A stretch of 64,000 nucleotides of DNA from an uncultured Phycicoccus sp. (lineage in GTDB: Bacteria; Actinomycetota; Actinomycetes; Actinomycetales; Dermatophilaceae). Shown in pieces: positions 16,846 to 26,708 of this stretch. The notes beneath the pieces were generated by a model that was given only the letters and a program-made list of their open reading frames with translations, was not told the origin of the DNA and did no database searches. The stretch's first letter is position 1. Every line of letters begins with the position of its first letter. The DNA lies in the NCBI RefSeq assembly GCF_947495705.1, contig NZ_CANLZR010000001.1, positions 496,001 to 560,000 of the forward strand. The letters run 5' to 3'. The position numbers and the translations under genes were made by a program.

Positions 16846-19794
16846 ATGGGCGCAGACGATGACGACGACGAGGACGAGATGAGCGAGACCCCGTACCGCT
16901 ACACCGCCGAGCTGGCCGGCCGCATCGAGGTCGCCTGGCAGGACCGGTGGCAGGAGCGCGGCACCTTCCACGCCCCCAACCCCGCGGGTCCGTGGGCCGA
17001 CCCCGAGGGCGTCGCCCAGCACCCCGAGGGGCACCTCCTCGTCCTCGACATGTTCCCGTACCCCAGTGGTGCCGGGCTCCACGTCGGGCACCCCCTCGGC
17101 TACATCGCCACCGACGTGTACGCCCGCTTCAACCGGATGCTCGGCCGCAACGTCCTGCACTGCCTCGGCTACGACGCCTTCGGCCTGCCCGCCGAGCAGT
17201 ACGCCGTCCAGACGGGGCAGCACCCCCGCAAGACGACCGAGGAGAACATCACGATCATGGCGCGCCAGCTGCGCCGCCTCGGCCTCGGCCACGACGACCG
17301 CCGCGCCATCCAGACGATCGACCCGGACTACTACCGCTGGACGCAGTGGATCTTCCTCCAGATCTTCAACTCCTGGTACGACGCCGACGCCCCGCGCGAG
17401 GACGGCGGCACCGGCCGGGCCCGGCCCATCGCCGACCTCGTCGAGCAGTACCGCAGCGGCGCCCGCCCGCTCCCGAACGACGACGGCCGCGGCTGGGACG
17501 ACCTCAGCGACGTCGAGCGCGCCGGCATCGTCGACGCCCACCGGCTGGCCTACACGAGCGAGGCGCCGGTCAACTGGTGTCCCGGCCTCGGCACGGTGCT
17601 CTCCAACGAGGAGGTCACCAACGACGGCCGCTCCGAGCGGGGCAACTTCCCCGTGTTCAAGCGCAACCTGCGCCAGTGGATGATGCGCATCACCGCCTAC
17701 TCCGACCGGCTCGCCGACGACCTCGACCGGGTCGACTGGCCCGAGAAGGTCAAGACGATGCAGCGCAACTGGATCGGGCGCAGCCACGGCGCGCGGGTCA
17801 CCTTCGCCGTCGACGGCGACCCGGCCGGCCCGGGGATCGAGGTCTTCACGACCCGCCCCGACACCCTCTTCGGCGCGACCTTCATGGTGCTGGCCCCCGA
17901 GCACCCGCTCGTCGACCAGCTCGTGCCCGACGGTCCGTGGCCGGACGGCACCAAGGACGTCTGGACCGCCGGCGCGGCGACCCCCGCCGAGGCCGTCACC
18001 GCCTACCGCCGGGCCGCGTCGCGCAAGAGCGACATCGAGCGTCAGGTCGAGGGCAAGGACAAGACCGGGGTGTTCACCGGCGGCTGGGCGGTCAACCCCG
18101 TCAACGGCCACCGCCTCCCCGTGTTCGTCGCCGACTACGTCCTCATGGGCTACGGCACCGGCGCGATCATGGCCGTGCCCGGGCAGGACCAGCGCGACTG
18201 GGACTTCGCCACCGCCTTCGAGCTGCCGATCATCCGCACCGTCCAGCCGTCGGAGGGGCACGACGAGGCCACCGCGTTCACCGGCGACGGCCCGGCGGTC
18301 AACAGCAGCAACGCCGACATCAGCCTGGACGGCCTCGGGGTCGATGACGCCAAGGCCCGCATCATCCCGTGGCTCGTCGAGCAGGGCAGCGGTGACGCGA
18401 CCGTCAGCTACAAGCTGCGCGACTGGCTGTTCAGCCGGCAGCGGTACTGGGGCGAGCCGTTCCCCGTCGTCTTCGACGAGGACGGCGTCGCGCACGCCCT
18501 GCCGGAGTCGATGCTCCCCGTCGAGCTGCCCGAGGTCCCCGACTACAGCCCGAAGACCTTCGACCCCGACGACGCGAGCAGCGAGCCCGAACCGCCGCTG
18601 TCCCGCGTCCAGGAGTGGGTGGACGTCGAGCTCGACCTCGGCGACGGCCGGGGCCCGCGCCGGTACCGCCGCGAGACGAACACGATGCCGAACTGGGCCG
18701 GGTCGTGCTGGTACTACCTGCGCTACCTCGACCCCGCCAACGTCGACGCCCTCGTCGACCCCGAGAACGAGGCCTACTGGATGGGCCCCCGGGCCGAGCC
18801 GGTCGCCGGCGCCCCCGCCGGAACCCGCGACCCCGGCGGCGTCGACCTCTACGTCGGCGGCGTCGAGCACGCCGTGCTGCACCTGCTCTACGCCCGCTTC
18901 TGGCACAAGGTGCTCCACGACCTCGGCCACCTGAGCTCGGACGAGCCGTTCCGCACGTACTTCGCCCAGGGCTACATCCAGGCGCCCGCGTTCACCGACG
19001 CGCGCGGCCAGTACGTCGAGGCGTCCGAGGTCGCCGAAGGCGTCGACGACCAGGGCCACCCGAGCTTCACCTGGAACGGCGAGCCCGTCACCCGCGAGTT
19101 CGGCAAGATCGGCAAGTCCCTGAAGAACATGGTGAGCCCGGACGACATGTACGGGATGTACGGCGCCGACACGTTCCGGCTCTACGAGATGGGCCTCGGC
19201 CCGCTGGAGCAGAGCAAGCCGTGGGACACCCGCGCCGTCGTCGGGAGCCAGCGGTTCCTGCAGCGGTTGTGGCGCAACATCGTCGACGAGGAGACCGGCG
19301 AGGTGCGGGTCGTCGACACCGCCCCGGACGCCGACACCGCCAAGGTCCTGCACCGCACGATCGACGCCGTGCGCACCGACTACACCGGCCTCGGCTTCAA
19401 CACCGCGATCGCCCGGCTCACCGAGCTGAACAACGCGCTGACCAAGCTCGACGGTGGCGTCCCGCGGCAGGCGGCCGAGGCCATCGTGCTCATGGTCGCT
19501 CCGCTCGCGCCGCACGTCGCGGAGGAGCTGTGGATGCGGCTCGGACACACCGAGTCCCTGACCTACGAGGCGTTCCCGGTCGCCGACCCGGCGCTGCTCG
19601 TCGACGACACGGTGACCTGCGTGGTCCAGGTCCGCGGCAAGGTCAAGGATCGCCTCGAGGTGCCGAACGACATCACCGAGGACGCGCTGCGCGAGCTGGC
19701 CCTGGCGAGCCCCAAGGTGCAGGCGAGCCTCGAGAACGGCGTGCGGACCGTCATCGTCCGGGCCCCCAAGCTCGTCAACGTCGTCCCCGCCTGA
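16846..19794 (+). CDS. leuS: Leucyl-tRNA synthetase
   Basis: Charges tRNA-Leu. 982 residues from the ATG at 16846. It has the class-I HIGH variant [12 protein letters not shown], an editing (CP1) domain with the threonine-rich [12 protein letters not shown] and the [19 protein letters not shown] segment, the KMSKS variant GKIGKSLKN, then the anticodon-binding region and C-terminal domain ending NVVPA. The start is uncertain. ATG 16846 uses GAGG inside the attenuator hairpin and gives an odd acidic N-terminus ([10 protein letters not shown]); ATG 16879 (MSETPYRY) is also possible. Expression is probably controlled by the upstream leader. Confidence 0.95.
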   Translation: MGADDDDDEDEMSETPYRYTAELAGRIEVAWQDRWQERGTFHAPNPAGPWADPEGVAQHPEGHLLVLDMFPYPSGAGLHVGHPLGYIATDVYARFNRMLGRNVLHCLGYDAFGLPAEQYAVQTGQHPRKTTEENITIMARQLRRLGLGHDDRRAIQTIDPDYYRWTQWIFLQIFNSWYDADAPREDGGTGRARPIADLVEQYRSGARPLPNDDGRGWDDLSDVERAGIVDAHRLAYTSEAPVNWCPGLGTVLSNEEVTNDGRSERGNFPVFKRNLRQWMMRITAYSDRLADDLDRVDWPEKVKTMQRNWIGRSHGARVTFAVDGDPAGPGIEVFTTRPDTLFGATFMVLAPEHPLVDQLVPDGPWPDGTKDVWTAGAATPAEAVTAYRRAASRKSDIERQVEGKDKTGVFTGGWAVNPVNGHRLPVFVADYVLMGYGTGAIMAVPGQDQRDWDFATAFELPIIRTVQPSEGHDEATAFTGDGPAVNSSNADISLDGLGVDDAKARIIPWLVEQGSGDATVSYKLRDWLFSRQRYWGEPFPVVFDEDGVAHALPESMLPVELPEVPDYSPKTFDPDDASSEPEPPLSRVQEWVDVELDLGDGRGPRRYRRETNTMPNWAGSCWYYLRYLDPANVDALVDPENEAYWMGPRAEPVAGAPAGTRDPGGVDLYVGGVEHAVLHLLYARFWHKVLHDLGHLSSDEPFRTYFAQGYIQAPAFTDARGQYVEASEVAEGVDDQGHPSFTWNGEPVTREFGKIGKSLKNMVSPDDMYGMYGADTFRLYEMGLGPLEQSKPWDTRAVVGSQRFLQRLWRNIVDEETGEVRVVDTAPDADTAKVLHRTIDAVRTDYTGLGFNTAIARLTELNNALTKLDGGVPRQAAEAIVLMVAPLAPHVAEELWMRLGHTESLTYEAFPVADPALLVDDTVTCVVQVRGKVKDRLEVPNDITEDALRELALASPKVQASLENGVRTVIVRAPKLVNVVPA

Positions 19795-19806
19795 CCCCCG
19801 GCCTCT

Positions 19807-19883
19807 CCCCCTTCCAGGCTCCCGTCCGCGCGACACCCGGCAACTGCGGCGGGTCGCGCGGCCGCCGGCATGAGAAGTCGGGA
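19807..19883. repeat. Intergenic palindromic element, copy B
   Basis: The right end GCATGAGAAGTCGGGA matches copies A and C; the left end is degenerate (CCTTCCAGGCTCCCGTCC). An inner stem CCGCGCGAC/GTCGCGCGG remains. It lies between leuS and the polyamine operon. Confidence 0.65.
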
Positions 19884-20062
19884 CAGCAGGGGAGGGGGAG
19901 GGGCGCCGGAGGGGGCGAGCACCGACGGCGTGTCCAAGGTTGCGGAATCCGTGCTCGCCAGCGGCTCACGGCAAGGGATCGCGGCAGATCGTTGCCCGAA
20001 TGTGTTGTGCTGAGCGGTCAAGTGGGGTTGAATCACCGGAAACCGTAGTAGGAGGCCTCCGC

Positions 20063-21259
20063 GTGACGACCGCACCCGACACGACCCGCGCCCCGAGCCC
20101 GGAGCGCGAGCAGGACGAGGCGGTCGTCCTGAGCCGGGTCAGCAAGCTCTACGGGGGGCTCGCGGCCGTCGACGACCTCAGCCTCACGGTGCACCGCGGC
20201 GAGTTCCTCTCCCTCCTCGGCCCGTCCGGCTGCGGCAAGACGACGACGCTGCGGATGATCGCCGGGTTCGAGCACCCCGACACCGGCGACATCCTCGTCG
20301 ACGGCGTCAGCGTGCTCGGGGTGCCGCCGCACCGGCGGCACGTCAACACGGTCTTCCAGGCCTACGCGCTCTTCCCGCACATGTCGGTCGCCGAGAACGT
20401 CGCCTACGGCCTCGAGCAGGCCCGCACGCCGAAGGCCGAGCTCCGCGAGCGGGTCGCCGAGGCGCTCGAGATGGTCCGGATGCGGTCCTTCGCCAACCGC
20501 GCCTCGACCCAGCTCTCCGGCGGCCAGCAGCAGCGGGTGGCGCTCGCGCGGGCGCTGGTGAACCGGCCGTCGGTCCTCCTGCTCGACGAGCCCCTCGGCG
20601 CCCTCGACCGGCAGCTGCGCGAGGAGATGCAGGTCGAGCTCAAGCTGCTCCAGTCGCGGCTCGGCATCAGCTTCGTCTTCGTCACCCACGACCAGGGCGA
20701 GGCGCTCTCGATGAGCGACCGGATCGCGATCATGCGCGAGGGCCGCATCGAGCAGCTCGCCGACGCCGACACCATCTACTCCTCGCCGGCCTCGGCCTAC
20801 GTCGCCGGCTTCGTCGGCCAGCAGAACTTCGTCGACGGCGTCGACGCCGGCGGCGGTGCCGTCGACACCCCGCTCGGCCGGCTCCGCACCACCCGCGGCA
20901 CCGGGGTCGGGGTGGGGGAGCGGGTCCGCGTCGCGGTCCGGCCGGAGTTCATCGACCTCTCCGCCGAGGAGCCCGTGGGGACGAGCGAGAACGTGGTGCG
21001 CGGCACCGTCATCGGCGTCGCCCACCAGGGCGAGACCCGCCAGTTCCTCGTCGAGACCGGCTCGGACGCCGCGCTCCTGGTCCGGCGCCCGACGCCGCTG
21101 GCCCCGGCGCTGCGGGTCGGTGACACGGCCTGGTGCCGGTGGTCCGCCGAGCAGGTGCACGCCTTCCCGCACGACCCCGAGCGCTCCGCCGCACCCCCCA
21201 CGGCGGTCCCCGACGAGCAGCCGAGCCGACCGCACCAGGGAGAGGAACATCCACGATGA
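20063..21259 (+). CDS. potA: Polyamine-type ABC importer ATPase
   Basis: Energises uptake of spermidine/putrescine or a similar cation. 398 residues: Walker [15 protein letters not shown]-loop [13 protein letters not shown], signature [19 protein letters not shown], Walker [13 protein letters not shown]-loop THDQ, then a C-terminal TOBE domain (about 270-360). The GTG at 20063 has AGGAGG 8 nt upstream. It is first of five tightly linked genes; its stop overlaps the next ATG. Confidence 0.92.
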   Translation: MTTAPDTTRAPSPEREQDEAVVLSRVSKLYGGLAAVDDLSLTVHRGEFLSLLGPSGCGKTTTLRMIAGFEHPDTGDILVDGVSVLGVPPHRRHVNTVFQAYALFPHMSVAENVAYGLEQARTPKAELRERVAEALEMVRMRSFANRASTQLSGGQQQRVALARALVNRPSVLLLDEPLGALDRQLREEMQVELKLLQSRLGISFVFVTHDQGEALSMSDRIAIMREGRIEQLADADTIYSSPASAYVAGFVGQQNFVDGVDAGGGAVDTPLGRLRTTRGTGVGVGERVRVAVRPEFIDLSAEEPVGTSENVVRGTVIGVAHQGETRQFLVETGSDAALLVRRPTPLAPALRVGDTAWCRWSAEQVHAFPHDPERSAAPPTAVPDEQPSRPHQGEEHPR

Positions 21260-22473
21260 GCACCCCCGAGAAGCCGCTGCGCATCCTCGCGCACACCTCC
21301 GCCGTCCCGCGCATCCGCCGCGAGGTCACCCGCCGCAACCTGCTCGGCCTCGCCGCCGCCGGAGGGGCGGGCCTGCTGTCCGCCTGCGGCGACGGGGGAG
21401 GAGGCGGCGGCGGCAACGCGACGGCGGTTCCCACCGGCGCCCCGCCCTCGCAGGTGGCCACGGGTGGCCCGCTCGAGGGCTCGATCTCGATGTACTCCTG
21501 GGGCGACTACGACGCGCCGGAGATCCTCGAGGCCTTCACGAAAGAGAAGGGCCCGACGATCACCACCGACTCGTTCGCCTCCAACGAGGAGCTCATCTCC
21601 AAGCTCGTCGCGTCGAAGGGCACCGGCGGCTACGACATCGTCGTCCCGACCGGGGCCTTCATCCCGCAGATGGTCCAGAACGGGCTGCTCGCCCCGATCA
21701 ACAAGGACCTCATCCCCAACCTCGAGCACATGGACCCGGCGTTCCTCGGCCAGGTCTGGGACCCCGAGAACAACTACTCCATCTGCAAGGCGTGGGGGAC
21801 CACCGGCTTCGTCTACGACACGACGAAGATCACCCGGGACCTGCGCACCTGGAACGACTTCATCGACGCCGCCACGAAGGAGGCCAGCGGCAAGGTGTCG
21901 GTCCTCGACGACCCCGCCGAAGTCACCGCGATCTTCTTCTGGGCCAACGGGATCGACTGGAACACCACCGACCCGGCCGACCTCGACGCCGCTGACGACT
22001 TCATCGTCAACACCCTGGCCCCGCACATCGCCGCCTTCGACTCCTACCCCGGTGGCCAGGCGATCCCGCAAGGGACGCACTGGCTCATGCAGGCGTGGAA
22101 CGGCGACGCCCGGATCGGCATCCAGGAGAGCGACGACCCGGAGAAGTGGAAGTGGGTCCTCGGGGCCCCCGCCACCGAGCTGTGGATGGACAACTGGGCC
22201 ATCGCCGCCGGGGCGCCGCACCCCGAGGCCGCGCACGCCTTCATCGACTACGTGCTCACCCCCGAGAACCAGCTGACCAACGTCGACTACATCGGCTACC
22301 ACACCGGCGCCAAGGGCATCGAGGCCGCGGCGAAGGAGGAGGGTCTCGAGATGCTCGACCTCGTCTTCTTCACCCCGGAGCAGATCGCAACGATGAAGAC
22401 CGGCGAGGTCAACGAGAACCAGCAGCGCGTCGTCGACATCTGGAACAAGGCGAAGGCGGCCGCGGGTGCCTGA
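21256..22473 (+). CDS. potD: Polyamine-binding lipoprotein (PotD-like), Tat exported
   Basis: Extracellular substrate receptor, 405 residues. The N-terminus has a twin-arginine signal followed by a lipobox: TRRNLLGLAAAGGAGLLSAC, so it is folded before export and lipid-anchored. The mature protein has MYSWGDYDAPEILEAFTKEKG and later NWAIAAGAPHPEAAHAFIDY, typical of spermidine/putrescine-binding proteins. It starts within the potA stop (ATGA). Confidence 0.92.
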   Translation: MSTPEKPLRILAHTSAVPRIRREVTRRNLLGLAAAGGAGLLSACGDGGGGGGGNATAVPTGAPPSQVATGGPLEGSISMYSWGDYDAPEILEAFTKEKGPTITTDSFASNEELISKLVASKGTGGYDIVVPTGAFIPQMVQNGLLAPINKDLIPNLEHMDPAFLGQVWDPENNYSICKAWGTTGFVYDTTKITRDLRTWNDFIDAATKEASGKVSVLDDPAEVTAIFFWANGIDWNTTDPADLDAADDFIVNTLAPHIAAFDSYPGGQAIPQGTHWLMQAWNGDARIGIQESDDPEKWKWVLGAPATELWMDNWAIAAGAPHPEAAHAFIDYVLTPENQLTNVDYIGYHTGAKGIEAAAKEEGLEMLDLVFFTPEQIATMKTGEVNENQQRVVDIWNKAKAAAGA

Positions 22474-23386
22474 GGCGTCACCGCACGCGCCGGCCGTCCG
22501 GCTGCGCGTGCCCCGCTTCGCCCTCGCCCTGCCGGCGTGGGCCTGGCTCGTCTCCTTCTTCGTCGTCCCGATCGCGACCATCGTCTGGTTCAGCTTCGGG
22601 TACAAGCCAGGGCTCTTCGGGACGCACGCCAACGACGTCCTCTCCCTCGACCGGTACCGGGAGGCACTGTCGCCGACGTTCTTCACGACCTTCCAGAACA
22701 CCCTGTGGGTCGGGCTCGCCGGCACCGGGCTGTGCCTGCTCATCGGCATGCCGACCGCGTACTGGATGGCCGTCAAGGCACCGCCGAACCGGCGCGGGCT
22801 GCTCGTCGCGCTCGTCATGGTCCCGTACTGGACGAACTTCCTCGTCCGCACCATCGGGTGGCAGGTCATCCTCGCGCCGCAGGGCTGGTTCTCCGAGCTG
22901 CTCCAGGCGCTGCACCTGACGGGCGGGCCGCTCGAGATCCTCTACACCCGCACCGCGGTGCTCATCGGCGTCGTCTACAACTACCTGCCGCTGATGATCC
23001 TGCCGCTGTTCGTCGCGTTCGACCGGGTCGGCGGGCCGCTGCGCGAGGCGAGCAAGGACCTCGGGGCCGGTCGCTGGCGCACCTTCACCCGGGTCACCCT
23101 GCCGCTGGCCCGGCCCGGCGTCATCGCCGGGACGGTCCTGGTCTTCATCCCGCTCATGGGCGACTACGTCACGGCCACCGTCCTCGGCGGGGCGCGCGGC
23201 AACATGGTGGGGCAGCTCGTCGCGAGCCAGTTCCAGACCGCGCAGAACTGGGCGCTCGGCTCCGCGATGGCCGTCGTCCTCATCCTCGTCATCGCCGCCA
23301 CCGTCGCCGTCATCGCGGCGCTCGCCTGGGTGGTCTCGGTGCCGATCCGGGCCCGGCACCGCCTCGTCCTCGAGGAGGTCGCATGA
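22466..23386 (+). CDS. potB: Polyamine-type ABC permease 1
   Basis: 306-residue inner-membrane subunit with six predicted helices. The coupling (EAA) loop reads REASKDLGAGRWRTFTRVTLP, contacting the ATPase. PYWTNFLVRTIGWQVIL and VFIPLMGDYVTATVLGG are characteristic of PotB. The GTG start overlaps potD by 8 nt and the stop overlaps potC by 4 nt. Confidence 0.9.
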   Translation: MPEASPHAPAVRLRVPRFALALPAWAWLVSFFVVPIATIVWFSFGYKPGLFGTHANDVLSLDRYREALSPTFFTTFQNTLWVGLAGTGLCLLIGMPTAYWMAVKAPPNRRGLLVALVMVPYWTNFLVRTIGWQVILAPQGWFSELLQALHLTGGPLEILYTRTAVLIGVVYNYLPLMILPLFVAFDRVGGPLREASKDLGAGRWRTFTRVTLPLARPGVIAGTVLVFIPLMGDYVTATVLGGARGNMVGQLVASQFQTAQNWALGSAMAVVLILVIAATVAVIAALAWVVSVPIRARHRLVLEEVA

Positions 23387-24294
23387 GCACGACCACCCCG
23401 AGCCGGCAGGCCGCGGCCCCGGCCACCGACCTCGGCCCGCCCCCGCCGACGAGGCCCCTGCGGTCCTGGGGCGACCGGCTGCTGCGGGTGTGGGGGCTCG
23501 TCGTCCTCGTCTTCCTCTTCGCGCCCATCGTCGTCGTGGTCGTCTACTCCTTCAACGACGGCCGGCTGCTCATCGCCTGGGACGAGTTCGGTCTCGCGCC
23601 GTACCGCGCCATGCTCGAGCGGCCGGCCATCCGCAGCGCCGTCACGGTCTCGCTCCAGGTCGCGGTGCTGTCCTCGCTGCTCGCGACCTTCCTCGGGACG
23701 ATGGCCGGCGTCGCGCTCGCCCGTCGCCCGGGCCGGTGGACGTACTGGTTCATCGGCCTGCTGCTCCTGGTCTCGGTGACCCCCGAGATCGTCGACGCCG
23801 TGTCGCTGCTGCCGTGGGTGGTCTTCCTCGGTTCCGACGCCGGGCTCACGGCCTTCAACAACGGCATCGTCCGGCTCGTCGTCGGGCACTCGCTCTTCTC
23901 GACCGCCGTCGTCAGCTACATCGTGCGGGCCCGGCTCGTCGGCCTCGACGAGTCGCTCGAGGAGGCCTCCGGCGACCTCTACGCGACGCCGCTGCGGACG
24001 TTCCGCCGCATCACCGTCCCGCTCGCGATGCCCGCGGTGCTCGCCGGGTACCTCCTGTCCTTCACCCTCAGCCTCGACAACACGATCGTCTCGGCGTTCG
24101 TCCAGGTCTCGGGGTCCACCCCGTGGCCGGTGTACGTGCTCTCCGCGCTCCGCTCCGGCCTGCGCCCCGAGATCGCCGCCACGTCGACGGTGATGCTCGT
24201 CCTCACGCTCGCGGCCCTCGGGCTCGTGGCGCTCGTCCTCAGACGGTCCGGAGACTCCGCGACCGACATCGCCCGCACCATGGGAGGCGGCTGA
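23383..24294 (+). CDS. potC: Polyamine-type ABC permease 2
   Basis: 303-residue partner permease with six helices. The EAA loop is EEASGDLYATPLRTFRRITVP, and FTLSLDNTIVSAFV is a PotC-type segment. A Pro-rich cytoplasmic N-terminus of about 30 residues precedes the first helix. It begins at ATGA with the potB stop. Confidence 0.9.
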   Translation: MSTTTPSRQAAAPATDLGPPPPTRPLRSWGDRLLRVWGLVVLVFLFAPIVVVVVYSFNDGRLLIAWDEFGLAPYRAMLERPAIRSAVTVSLQVAVLSSLLATFLGTMAGVALARRPGRWTYWFIGLLLLVSVTPEIVDAVSLLPWVVFLGSDAGLTAFNNGIVRLVVGHSLFSTAVVSYIVRARLVGLDESLEEASGDLYATPLRTFRRITVPLAMPAVLAGYLLSFTLSLDNTIVSAFVQVSGSTPWPVYVLSALRSGLRPEIAATSTVMLVLTLAALGLVALVLRRSGDSATDIARTMGGG

Positions 24295-24296
24295 CC

Positions 24297-25949
24297 GTGG
24301 TCGACATCGTGTTCTCCGGAGGTCCGGTCTTCACCGCACGGGCCGTGCGCTCACGCCCCATCGCGGTCGCCGTGGACGACGGCCGGGTCGTCGCCGTCGG
24401 CCACGACGAGGTGCTCGAGCTCGCCGGCCCCCGCACCGAGCGGGTCGACCTGCGCGGGCGGATGCTCGTGCCGGGCTTCCAGGACGCCCACGTGCACCCG
24501 GTCTGGGCCGGCGTCGACATGCTGCGCTGCGACCTCACCGACCTGTCCACCGCCGAGCAGTACGTGCGGCGCGTCGCCGACTACGCCGCGGCGACCGCGG
24601 ACCAGGAGTGGGTCCTCGGGTCCGGATGGTCGATGTCCGCGTTCCCCGGCGGGACCCCGACGGCCGCCGCCCTCGACGCCGTCGTCGGCGACCGCCCGGC
24701 CTTCCTCCCCAACCGGGACGGCCACGGCGCGTGGGTCAGCAGTGCCGCGCTGCGCCGGGCCGGCATCGACCGCGACACCCCCGACCCCCGCGACGGCCGG
24801 ATCGAGCGGGACGCCGACGGCACTCCCAGCGGCACCCTCCACGAAGGCGCGATGGCGCTGGTCGGCCTGATCGCGCCCGAGACGACGGACGAGGAGCGGC
24901 TCGAGGGGCTGCTCCGGGCGCAGGCCCACCTCCACTCCCTCGGGATCACCGCGTGGCAGGACGCGATCATCGGGGACTACGGCGACGGCGGGAACCCGGC
25001 GACCGCGTACCGGTTGGCCGACGAGTCCGGGCGTCTCACCGCGCGGGTGGTCGGTGCGCTGTGGTGGGACCGTAACGCCGGCCTCGGGCAGGTCCCCGAG
25101 ATCATCGACCGGCGCGAGCGGCTATCGACGGCACGGTTCCGTGCGACGAGCGTGAAGATCATGCAGGACGGGGTGCCCGAGAACTTCACGGCCGCGATGC
25201 TCGACCCCTACTGCGACGGGCACGGCCGGTACACCGACAACTCCGGCATCTCCTTCGTCCCCGTCGAGACCCTGATGCCGGCGGCCGAGCAGCTCGACGC
25301 CGCCGGCTTCCAGCTGCACTTCCACGCCATCGGCGACCGCGCCGTCCGCGAGTGCCTCGACGCGGTCGAGGGGGCCCTGCGCGCCAACGGGCGACGCGAC
25401 GCCCGGCACCACATCGCCCACATCCAGGTCATCCACCCCGAGGACCTGCACCGGTTCCGCGAGCTCGGCGTCGTCGCGAACATGCAGGCGTTCTGGGCGG
25501 CGCTGGAGGCGCAGATGGTCGAGCTGACGATGCCGTTCCTCGGGGAGCCACGCAGCTCGTGGCAGTACCCGTTCGGGGACCTCCAGCGTTCCGGTGCGGC
25601 GCTCGCAATGGGCAGCGACTGGGCCGTCTCGACCGCAGACCCGCTCGCCGCCATCCACGTCGCGGTCACCCGGCAAATCCCCGAGGCGTACCGCGAGGGC
25701 GAGCCGGAGCACCCGGTGTTCCTGCCCGAGCAGCGGATCGACCTCGCGACCGCCCTCACCGCCTACACCGCCGGCTCCGCGCACGTGAACCGGCTCGACG
25801 ACACCGGCCAGGTCCGGGTCGGGGCGCTCGCCGACCTCGCCGTCCTCGACCGGGACCCGTTCGCCGGCCCGCCCGAGGAGATCGGCACCACCCGCGTCCT
25901 GCAGACCTTCGTCGACGGCCGGCGCGTGTACGCCGCAGACGACGCCTGA
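24297..25949 (+). CDS. Amidohydrolase family 3 (YtcJ-like) enzyme
   Basis: A 550-residue metal-dependent hydrolase that starts 2 nt after potC, so it belongs to the operon. It has the metal-binding GFQDAHVHPVW (HxH), a LHFHAIGDRAVREC strand, HHIAHIQVIHPED and MGSDWAVSTADP, with a typical C-terminal composite beta-sandwich (GALADLAVLDRDPF). It may hydrolyse an amide-linked substrate brought in by the importer, which would make the imported compound an N-acyl or amide rather than free polyamine; that is inference. The GTG at 24297 follows GGAGG by 10 nt. Confidence 0.85.
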   Translation: MVDIVFSGGPVFTARAVRSRPIAVAVDDGRVVAVGHDEVLELAGPRTERVDLRGRMLVPGFQDAHVHPVWAGVDMLRCDLTDLSTAEQYVRRVADYAAATADQEWVLGSGWSMSAFPGGTPTAAALDAVVGDRPAFLPNRDGHGAWVSSAALRRAGIDRDTPDPRDGRIERDADGTPSGTLHEGAMALVGLIAPETTDEERLEGLLRAQAHLHSLGITAWQDAIIGDYGDGGNPATAYRLADESGRLTARVVGALWWDRNAGLGQVPEIIDRRERLSTARFRATSVKIMQDGVPENFTAAMLDPYCDGHGRYTDNSGISFVPVETLMPAAEQLDAAGFQLHFHAIGDRAVRECLDAVEGALRANGRRDARHHIAHIQVIHPEDLHRFRELGVVANMQAFWAALEAQMVELTMPFLGEPRSSWQYPFGDLQRSGAALAMGSDWAVSTADPLAAIHVAVTRQIPEAYREGEPEHPVFLPEQRIDLATALTAYTAGSAHVNRLDDTGQVRVGALADLAVLDRDPFAGPPEEIGTTRVLQTFVDGRRVYAADDA

Positions 25950-25956
25950 CCCCCCG

Positions 25957-26043
25957 CTTTCCTCGACTTTTCAGGCCCCCGTCCGGCCGACACCCCGATG
26001 TCGCGCCGAGTCACGCGGACGCCAGCATGAAAAGTCGGGAAAG
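25957..26043. repeat. Intergenic palindromic element, copy C
   Basis: Outer arms CTTTCCTCGACTTTTCA (25957-25973) and TGAAAAGTCGGGAAAG (26028-26043) pair with one extra base. The interior has GTCCG/CGGAC and CGACA/TGTCG pairs. It separates two convergent genes and may serve as their terminator. Confidence 0.75.
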
Positions 26044-26054
26044 TTCAGGGTGGG

Positions 26055-26708
26055 TCAGGGGCGGCCCAGGCCGGCCTCGCGGGCAGCGATGATCGCGGCG
26101 GCGCGGTCGGGCACCCCGAGCTTGGCGTAGATGCTCGACACCGCGTTGCGCACCGTCTTCCCCGAGACGTAGAGCTCGGCGGCGATGGCGTCGTTCGCCA
26201 GGCCGGCCGCCATCCGGTCCAGCACGGTCCGCTCGCGCTCGCTGAGCTGCGGGAACACCGGCTCGGCCGGACGCGGTGCGGCGTCGGCGAGCAGCGCGGC
26301 GACCCGCCCGGCCAGCGCGGCGCCGAAGACGAGCCCGCCGGCCGCCGCGGTGCGCACGGCGTGCTCGACCTCGGCGGCGCCGGACCCCTTGAGCAGGTAG
26401 CCCGCAGCCCCGGCCCGCATCGCCGCGACGACGGTGTCCTCGTCCTCGTTCATCGTCAGCATGACGACCCGCGGCGCGGGGGACCGGCCGGTGACGAAGC
26501 GGGTGGCCTCGATGCCGTCGAGGCCGGGCATCTGGATGTCCATGAGGACGACGTCCGGGGCGGTGTCGGTGACGAGGTGGACCGCCTCGCGACCGTCGGC
26601 GGCGAGACCGACGACCTCGATGCCGTCGAGCGCCCCGAGCAGCGCCGCGAGACCGTCGCGCACGATCCGGTGGTCGTCGACGACGACGACGCGCAGCGGG
26701 GCGGTCAC
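26055..26708 (-). CDS. NarL/FixJ-type response regulator
   Basis: 217 residues. The receiver domain (1-120) has acidic DD at 11-12, phospho-acceptor Asp57 in VVLMDIQMPG, and the switch Thr/Lys in MLTMNEDE and GYLLKGSG. The C-terminal LuxR-type HTH reads LSERERTVLDRMAAGLANDA...VSGKTVRNAVSSIYAKL. The GTG at 26708 overlaps the kinase stop (GTGA). The pair is a standard actinobacterial system of unknown signal. Confidence 0.92.
   Translation of the reverse strand: MTAPLRVVVVDDHRIVRDGLAALLGALDGIEVVGLAADGREAVHLVTDTAPDVVLMDIQMPGLDGIEATRFVTGRSPAPRVVMLTMNEDEDTVVAAMRAGAAGYLLKGSGAAEVEHAVRTAAAGGLVFGAALAGRVAALLADAAPRPAEPVFPQLSERERTVLDRMAAGLANDAIAAELYVSGKTVRNAVSSIYAKLGVPDRAAAIIAAREAGLGRP

Noticed and set aside
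16786-19836. Open frame of more than 1000 codons antisense to leuS
   Set aside because: High-GC genes give long open antisense frames. The translation is low-complexity (Gly/Val/Asp/Arg), has no domain, and leuS on the other strand is certain.
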